DNA of 19,410 nt from NORP240 sp942492445. GTDB taxonomy: Bacteria > Pseudomonadota > Gammaproteobacteria > Pseudomonadales > Pseudohongiellaceae. The position numbers were made by a program, and so were the translations under genes. Location of the stretch: contig CALOEW010000015.1 of the NCBI GenBank assembly GCA_942492445.1, positions 1 to 19,410 of the forward strand. The letters are read 5' to 3'. Shown here one piece after another: positions 15,849-19,410 of this stretch. Position 1 is the first letter of the stretch, and each line of letters starts with the position of its first letter. Under the pieces are notes generated by a model. That model did not search any database. It was not told the origin of the DNA and saw nothing but the letters and a program-made list of their open reading frames with translations.

Positions 15849-15958
15849 ATGCATATTGAACAACGACTAGATATTGTGGAAGCTGAACTAAAAGCTGTTA
15901 ACGAAAAGCTTGACTTAATGGCCGGGTTGTTTTCTGCACTTAGTATTCGTGTTGATGC
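15849..15958 (+). CDS. Short coiled-coil phage-like protein, cut off by the junction
   Basis: ATG 15849 opens a frame whose first ~37 residues, MHIEQRLDIVEAELKAVNEK followed by LDLMAGLFSALSIRVDA, form an amphipathic helix with heptad spacing of I/L/V. Beyond about 15,958 the same frame reads through antisense-like, Arg/His-rich sequence, because a GlpV gene in another frame begins there. The natural 3' end is therefore absent. It starts 3 nt after the structural gene and shares its composition. Small coiled-coil proteins of this kind are common among phage tail genes; the function is unknown. Confidence 0.5.
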
Positions 15959-15970
15959 ATCGCACCAGGT
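15955..15970. other. Probable junction: phage-like DNA into the middle of glpV
   Basis: The frame of the glycerol-binding protein is open only from 15956 (a TGA in that frame lies at 15953-15955), yet the protein is already mid-domain ('GPTVNADGTPKWRMAPSPHG'). On the other side the coiled-coil ORF stops making sense. The breakpoint must fall at about 15,955-15,970. Confidence 0.75.
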
Positions 15971-16609
15971 CCGACGGTCAACGCAGACGGCACACCCAAA
16001 TGGCGCATGGCGCCATCTCCCCACGGTCCTTACTGGGAAGAAGGCATGAAGCTGGGCTACCAGGATTGCGGCTCGTGGACTTTTATGAAGAGCACACCAC
16101 TTGATAGGCGCAAGGCGGCCTGGCTTTTCGCTCAGTTCTGCGTGGCCAAGACCACTTCGCTGAAAAAGGCTCACGTGGGCTTGACGCCGATCCGCAACAG
16201 CGACATCAATCACGCGTCATTCACCGAGCGCGCACCCAAGCTCGGCGGGTTGGTGGAATTTTATCGCAGCCCGGCGCGGGTTGCCTGGACACCCACCGGC
16301 GTCAACGTGCCCGATTACCCGAAACTGGCCCAGCTGTGGTGGCAGAATATCGGCGAGGCGGTATCCGGTGAAGTGACCGTCAGTACGGCCATGGACAATC
16401 TTGCCAATGAGATGGACCGCGTTATGCAGCGCATCGAGCGCGCCAATGTGCAGGCTGAATGCGGGCCGAAGCTGAACCCCAAGAAAGACGAGTCCTACTG
16501 GCTGAACCAGCCCGGCTCGCCCAAAGCGAAGGTCAATGAGAAGCCGCAGGGTGAGACGGTCAATTATGACAAGCTCATTCAGGCCTGGCGTGAGGGACGC
16601 GTGAAATAA
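15962..16609 (+). CDS. glpV: GlpV-like glycerol ABC transporter substrate-binding protein, C-terminal fragment
   Basis: 215 codons encode the C-terminal third of a large (family about 570-580 residues) periplasmic solute-binding protein of the GlpV type, the glycerol receptor of the GlpSTPQV ABC importer. Diagnostic stretches are 'GPYWEEGMKLGYQDCGSWT', 'DRRKAAWLFAQFCVAKT', 'LKKAHVGLTPIRNSDI', 'HASFTERAPKLGGLVEFYRS', 'TGVNVPDYPKLAQLWWQNI' and 'EKPQGETVNYDKLIQAW'. I recognise these from memory of rhizobial GlpV. It has no start codon of its own; ATG 16007 is internal. The N-terminal two thirds, the signal peptide and the permease genes that would normally lie upstream are replaced by phage-like DNA. 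The following glpK supports the glycerol assignment. As it stands it would not be a functional receptor. Confidence 0.82.
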   Translation, partial: APGPTVNADGTPKWRMAPSPHGPYWEEGMKLGYQDCGSWTFMKSTPLDRRKAAWLFAQFCVAKTTSLKKAHVGLTPIRNSDINHASFTERAPKLGGLVEFYRSPARVAWTPTGVNVPDYPKLAQLWWQNIGEAVSGEVTVSTAMDNLANEMDRVMQRIERANVQAECGPKLNPKKDESYWLNQPGSPKAKVNEKPQGETVNYDKLIQAWREGRVK

Positions 16610-16649
16610 ACGCATCATCGTTAAGCGATCTAATTTGCAGTTGAACCTC

Positions 16650-16689
16650 CGAGGGGCCAAAGTCGACACTTTAGCCCCTCGACTTTTTT
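16650..16689 (+). terminator. Rho-independent terminator after glpV
   Basis: CGAGGGGC (16650-16657) pairs with GCCCCTCG (16674-16681), and inside it AAAGT pairs with ACTTT around a CGAC loop, with one C/A mismatch between the two stems. A T6 run follows at 16684-16689. It lies 41 nt after the stop of glpV and should end the upstream transporter operon, so glpK is probably transcribed separately. Confidence 0.92.
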
Positions 16690-16730
16690 AGAGATTTATA
16701 AATTATTTTCAGCAGGGGGCCAAACCATTA

Positions 16731-16812
16731 ATCACGAAAGCACGAAAGGATTAAAACACGAAAAAGAAGTCATGTTGTATTTCGTTCTTTCTTAATTTCG
16801 TGTTATCGTGAT
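16731..16812. repeat. CACGAAA / TTTCGTG repeat patch upstream of glpK
   Basis: Three CACGAAA copies (16733, 16741, 16757) on the left face TTTCGT (16780), TTTCGTG (16796) and TCGTGAT (16806-16812) on the right. ATCACGA (16731-16737) is exactly complementary to the last. The whole AT-rich patch can fold as an imperfect long hairpin. Such cacgaaa-rich intergenic strings are, as I recall, common in Desulfobacterota-type genomes. It lies between the terminator and the glpK ribosome binding site. Confidence 0.6.
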
Positions 16813-16860
16813 AAAAAATCTATTCAGGTACATCTCAATATTACAAAAGGAGATTGAACC

Positions 16861-18372
16861 ATGGCCAACTACGTCGGCGCCCTGGATCAGGGCACAACCA
16901 GCAACCGTTTCATCGTTTTTGACCACAGCGGCAGCATCGTCGGACTGGATCAAAAAGAACACGAACAGATTTTCCCGAAACCCGGCTGGGTTGAGCATAA
17001 CCCGGTTGAGATCTGGCAAAACACCCGGGACGTGATCCGGGGTGGACTGGCCGCCGCCGGTATTTCCGGATCGGATCTGGCGGCCGTCGGCATCACCAAC
17101 CAGCGCGAAACCACACTCCTGTGGGACAAACATACCGGCAAGCCCTACACCAATGCCGTTGTCTGGCAGTGTACGCGCACCGATGAAATTTGTAAGGATT
17201 TAATGCGCGAACAGGGACAAAACCGATTTCGCGCCAAAACCGGCCTGCCCATCGCTACCTATTTTTCGGGCCCTAAAATCAAATGGATTCTGGACAATGC
17301 CGCCCCGGCCCGGGCTGCGGCTGACAAAGGGGATGCTCTGTTCGGCACCATGGAGACCTGGGTCATCTGGTGGCTGACCGGCGGGCCCGACGGCGGTTCG
17401 CATATTACCGATGTCACCAATGCCAGCCGCACCATGCTGATGGATTTGCAAACCCTTCAATGGGATGAAGATATCCTGCAAGCCCTGGACATCCCGCCCC
17501 AGATTCTACCCCGCATCGTGCCGTCTTCCGACGCCAACACCTGGGGCACCAGTCTGAAAGACGGACCCCTGGCGGCTGAAATTCCGGTTTGCGGGGCCCT
17601 GGGGGATCAGCAGGCGGCCCTGGTCGGCCAAACCTGCTTCGATATGGGTGAAGCTAAAAACACATACGGCACCGGGTGTTTTCTCCTGCTCAATACCGGC
17701 ACCACCCCCACCGTCTCCCGCCAGGGCCTGCTCACCACCCTGGGGTACCGGATCAACGACCAGGCGCCGGTATACTGCCTGGAGGGCGCCATCGCCATTA
17801 CCGGGGCCCTGGTCCAGTGGCTGCGGGACAACCTCGGTCTGATATCCAGTGCGCCGGAAATCGAAACCCTGGCGCAAACGGTTGAAGACAACGGAGGCGC
17901 TTATTTTGTGCCGGCCTTCTCCGGTCTGTTTGCACCCTACTGGCGTTCGGATGCCCGCGGCGTCATCGCCGGGCTGACCCGCTACGTCAACAAGGGACAC
18001 ATTGCCCGGGCGGTTCTGGAAGCCAGCGCCTACCAAACCTGTGACATCGTCAACGCCATGAACAAGGATTCCGGGGTAGTGCTGAGCAAACTCAAAGTGG
18101 ATGGGGGAATGGTGGCCAACGAGGTGCTGATGCAGTTTCAATCCGATATTTTAAACGTTCCGGTCATCCGGCCCAAGGTTTCCGAGACCACGGCCCTGGG
18201 AGCAGCTTATGCCGCCGGTCTGGCCGTGGGGTTCTGGTCGGGGCTGGATGAGCTGCGACAGAACTGGGCCGAGGACAAGACCTGGCATCCGGCCATGGCC
18301 CCAGCTGTCAGGGAAAAATACTGCCGGGAATGGAAAAAGGCGGTGGATCGGACCTTTGATTGGGTCGAATAG
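16861..18372 (+). CDS. glpK: Glycerol kinase
   Basis: 503 residues, the normal length. It phosphorylates glycerol with ATP to sn-glycerol 3-phosphate in the cytoplasm and so traps glycerol taken up by the ABC importer. FGGY-kinase motifs are the N-terminal phosphate loop 'GALDQGTTSNR' (residues 6-16), 'GITNQRETT', the substrate-contacting 'WQCTRT', 'CGALGDQQAALVGQ', 'TYGTGCFLLLNTG' in the ATP domain, and 'KVDGGMVANEVLMQFQSDIL'. Position 15 is Asn where E. coli has Ser. ATG 16861 has AAAGGAG 7-8 nt upstream. It follows the GlpV fragment after 251 nt and a terminator. Codon use is GC-rich but the intergenic DNA around it is AT-rich, which differs from the gammaproteobacterial part. Confidence 0.96.
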   Translation: MANYVGALDQGTTSNRFIVFDHSGSIVGLDQKEHEQIFPKPGWVEHNPVEIWQNTRDVIRGGLAAAGISGSDLAAVGITNQRETTLLWDKHTGKPYTNAVVWQCTRTDEICKDLMREQGQNRFRAKTGLPIATYFSGPKIKWILDNAAPARAAADKGDALFGTMETWVIWWLTGGPDGGSHITDVTNASRTMLMDLQTLQWDEDILQALDIPPQILPRIVPSSDANTWGTSLKDGPLAAEIPVCGALGDQQAALVGQTCFDMGEAKNTYGTGCFLLLNTGTTPTVSRQGLLTTLGYRINDQAPVYCLEGAIAITGALVQWLRDNLGLISSAPEIETLAQTVEDNGGAYFVPAFSGLFAPYWRSDARGVIAGLTRYVNKGHIARAVLEASAYQTCDIVNAMNKDSGVVLSKLKVDGGMVANEVLMQFQSDILNVPVIRPKVSETTALGAAYAAGLAVGFWSGLDELRQNWAEDKTWHPAMAPAVREKYCREWKKAVDRTFDWVE

Positions 18373-18390
18373 TTTATTGGGTTGATTGAG

Positions 18391-18558
18391 TTAAAGACCA
18401 AGGACTGAGCCAACTAGCTTAGGTTGATTCAACCATTGGTGGTCACCAGCCACCATCTTTTTTATCGCTATTTCAAGCTCCGGCGATAACTCGCTGCCCA
18501 TTCGGCCGTTAATGGCGATACAGACAATCCCGTTTTCATCTTTTAGAATGAACTCCAC
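18391..18558 (-). pseudogene. Possible truncated STAS-domain (anti-sigma antagonist-like) remnant
   Basis: A 55-codon minus-strand frame from GTG 18558, with AGGG 8 nt upstream, reads VEFILKDENGIVCIAINGRM and then GSELSPELEIAIKKMVAGDH. This matches the first strand, strand and helix pattern of STAS domains ('i....dgv.vi.l.Gr....s.eLe.al..l...g'). The usual 'vvlDls.v.yidSsG' block with the phosphorylatable Ser is missing; the frame ends in QWLNQPKLVGSVLGL. It would be the N-terminal half of a domain, either decayed or coincidental. Short length makes this uncertain. Confidence 0.3.
18437..18463 (+). terminator. Possible terminator after glpK
   Basis: TGGTGG (18437-18442) and CCACCA (18450-18455) form a 6-bp stem with a 7-nt loop, and a T6 run follows at 18458-18463. 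It lies 64 nt after the glpK stop. The T-run is also the complement of two lysine codons in the STAS-like remnant, so the match may be partly accidental. Confidence 0.5.
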
Positions 18559-18729
18559 GGGGGTAGCCCTGCATTAATGTCTTGGATTAAGTGGCCGACT
18601 CTCCGGGACACCGAAGGGTCGGCTCTGCTCCGGCAGCTCTCAAATCAAGGATAGGGAACCTGCGGAGCCGGACGATACTGTTTTTACTATAACTTAACGC
18701 CGGCTGGAGTAAAGTGTATGCTCCCTCCT

Positions 18730-19410
18730 CTAATCATCGTCATCATCATCGTCGTCATTATCATCTACAAAACCATAGAATGTCAGCTCAAGATCCTGGT
18801 CCTGGACAAGCCCGATTCCAGGGCAGTATATTTTGGTATCCGCAAACGGTCCCTCTTCAGCGCAGGCATCTTCCGCTGGGTTGGTGTCGATGATTTTAAT
18901 GCAGCCGGTGAATTCGGGCTCTTCACCCGGATCCAGATCCTCGGGCCAAGGCAAACCCATTGCCGCGATTTGTCCGCGATCCACGGCATCCTGCGCAGAT
19001 GCGATCTCCTGGAAATACTTGGCGCCAAGCAGGGGAGTTCCCGTCATCATCAGGCCGGGCATTGCACCATCTACCCCGGCTTCCCATGATCCCGCTGGAT
19101 CCGCACCACCTTCACATTCATCATTTTCATCAAAACCCTCTTCGCAGTCACGGGACTCTTCTCCGAAGTAGTAGACCGCGTTAGTCTTTTTGCAAATAGC
19201 AAAGTAGTTCAGGGAAATCTCGACTGTCACCCACTCATTCTCCTCATCATCCCATTCGAGTGCGCGTTCTTCCAACACTCTGGTTTTTATCTTGCGACCG
19301 TCGAGATTGATCTTTTTTTTGTCACGAAGCACGGTTTCCACAGATTTTTCTTCGTCTGATTCAAGAACTAATTGGTAGCCGGGTTTGAGGATAAAGTATG
19401 GATTTTCACC
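18730..19410 (-). CDS. Probable secreted protein with poly-aspartate tail (5' part beyond the window)
   Basis: The minus-strand frame is open from the right edge (19410) to the stop at 18730, 226 residues; the true start lies outside. It begins 'GENPYFILKPGYQLVLESDE', which suggests the mature start of an exported protein ('NPYF.LKPG' follows the signal peptide in relatives I recall). It continues with 'YFAICKKTNAVYYFGEESRD' and 'GSWEAGVDGAMPGLMMTGTP', the latter hallmark of an uncharacterised family widespread in environmental bacteria. Cysteines pair plausibly (CEEGFDENDEC, CIKIIDTNPAEDAC). The protein is strongly acidic and ends DDNDDDDDDDD, encoded by a GAY trinucleotide run. A GTG at 19341 could be mistaken for the start. 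Calcium binding is a speculation from the acidic tail. Confidence 0.7.
   Translation of the reverse strand, partial: GENPYFILKPGYQLVLESDEEKSVETVLRDKKKINLDGRKIKTRVLEERALEWDDEENEWVTVEISLNYFAICKKTNAVYYFGEESRDCEEGFDENDECEGGADPAGSWEAGVDGAMPGLMMTGTPLLGAKYFQEIASAQDAVDRGQIAAMGLPWPEDLDPGEEPEFTGCIKIIDTNPAEDACAEEGPFADTKIYCPGIGLVQDQDLELTFYGFVDDNDDDDDDDD
18731..18766. repeat. GAY (Asp) trinucleotide microsatellite
   Basis: On the plus strand the run of ATC/GTC triplets at about 18733-18766 encodes, on the minus strand, the terminal aspartates of the acidic protein, interrupted by one Asn codon. Mixed GAT and GAC codons suggest that it is old or selected at protein level rather than a fresh slippage product. 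Confidence 0.8.

Larger units (their letters stand above)
18373..18729. other. Convergent intergenic region, 357 nt
   Basis: This is the gap between glpK (+) and the acidic secreted protein gene (-). It holds a possible STAS remnant on the minus strand, a small hairpin with a T-run, and an 18-nt-spaced GCCGAC/GTCGGC inverted repeat near 18,593-18,622. It also holds a GC-rich stem, GCTCCGGCAG paired with CTGCGGAGC, near 18,628-18,668, followed by GTTTTT, which could terminate glpK transcription. I see no RNA gene. Confidence 0.4.

Noticed and set aside
14429..15961. GCATC at both ends of the phage-like part as a target-site duplication or att core
   Set aside because: Five bases are expected by chance, there is no integrase or transposase, and the outer flanks do not form one continuous gene.
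15260..16213. 317-codon minus-strand frame across the phage/glpV junction
   Set aside because: It is composed of antisense of two recognisable coding regions, with no protein motifs of its own.
16007..16609. Treating ATG 16007 as a genuine start of a 200-residue protein
   Set aside because: Conserved GlpV sequence continues in frame upstream of it to about 15,962, so the ATG is internal to a truncated gene.

Overview
The window reads as three stretches of different origin joined end to end. Positions 1 to about 14,430 are a compact, fairly GC-rich gammaproteobacterial chromosome. The assignment rests on the order ffs, dnaX, ybaB, recR, rnd, ycgN and on close protein matches recalled for FadJ, YcgN and RecR. 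About 14,430 to 15,960 is a lower-GC fragment with phage-like structural genes. From about 15,960 to the end is a piece that looks deltaproteobacterial or Desulfobacterota-like, carrying a beheaded glycerol ABC-transporter binding protein, glycerol kinase and a secreted acidic protein. Taxonomy is inferred from protein resemblance by eye; no search was run.

Gammaproteobacterial part. On the minus strand lie a broken cupin_8/JmjC-like gene (72-510), an MlaC/HpnM-like lipid-binding protein (589-1206) and an RND/MMPL exporter (1348-3810). The last two form a lipid-trafficking pair, separated by a perfect 17-bp inverted repeat that resembles a small mobile palindrome. Divergent from them is a fatty-acid beta-oxidation operon: thiolase (4048-5391) overlapping a FadJ/FadB-type multifunctional protein (5378-7471), then a lipoprotein (7495-7965). 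A secreted NHL beta-propeller protein follows (8123-9265). Next comes the 4.5S SRP RNA with an extended -10 promoter, and then the information-processing cluster: dnaX, ybaB, recR, rnd, ycgN and a small membrane protein. dnaX has an A9 run, an in-frame stop shortly after it, and a -1-frame continuation that encodes the tau-specific C-terminus. This is a clear programmed-recoding (gamma/tau) locus.

Phage-like part. A 467-codon ORF with a phage-tail or propeller-like character is followed 3 nt later by a short coiled-coil ORF, which is cut off at about 15,958.

Glycerol part. The reading frame from 15,962 encodes only the C-terminal 215 residues of a GlpV-like glycerol-binding protein. It is followed by a strong terminator, a CACGAAA/TTTCGTG repeat patch and glpK. 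A possible STAS-domain remnant and the 3' part of a secreted protein with a poly-aspartate tail (GAY microsatellite) lie on the minus strand, the latter running off the right edge.

The beta-oxidation genes, the lipid exporter pair and the dnaX-recR cluster are ordinary gammaproteobacterial biology. I found no evidence of a novel defence or mobile system. The observations most worth checking are the two abrupt junctions, which look like an assembly or amplification chimera, the dnaX recoding signal, the 17-bp palindrome and the broken cupin gene.
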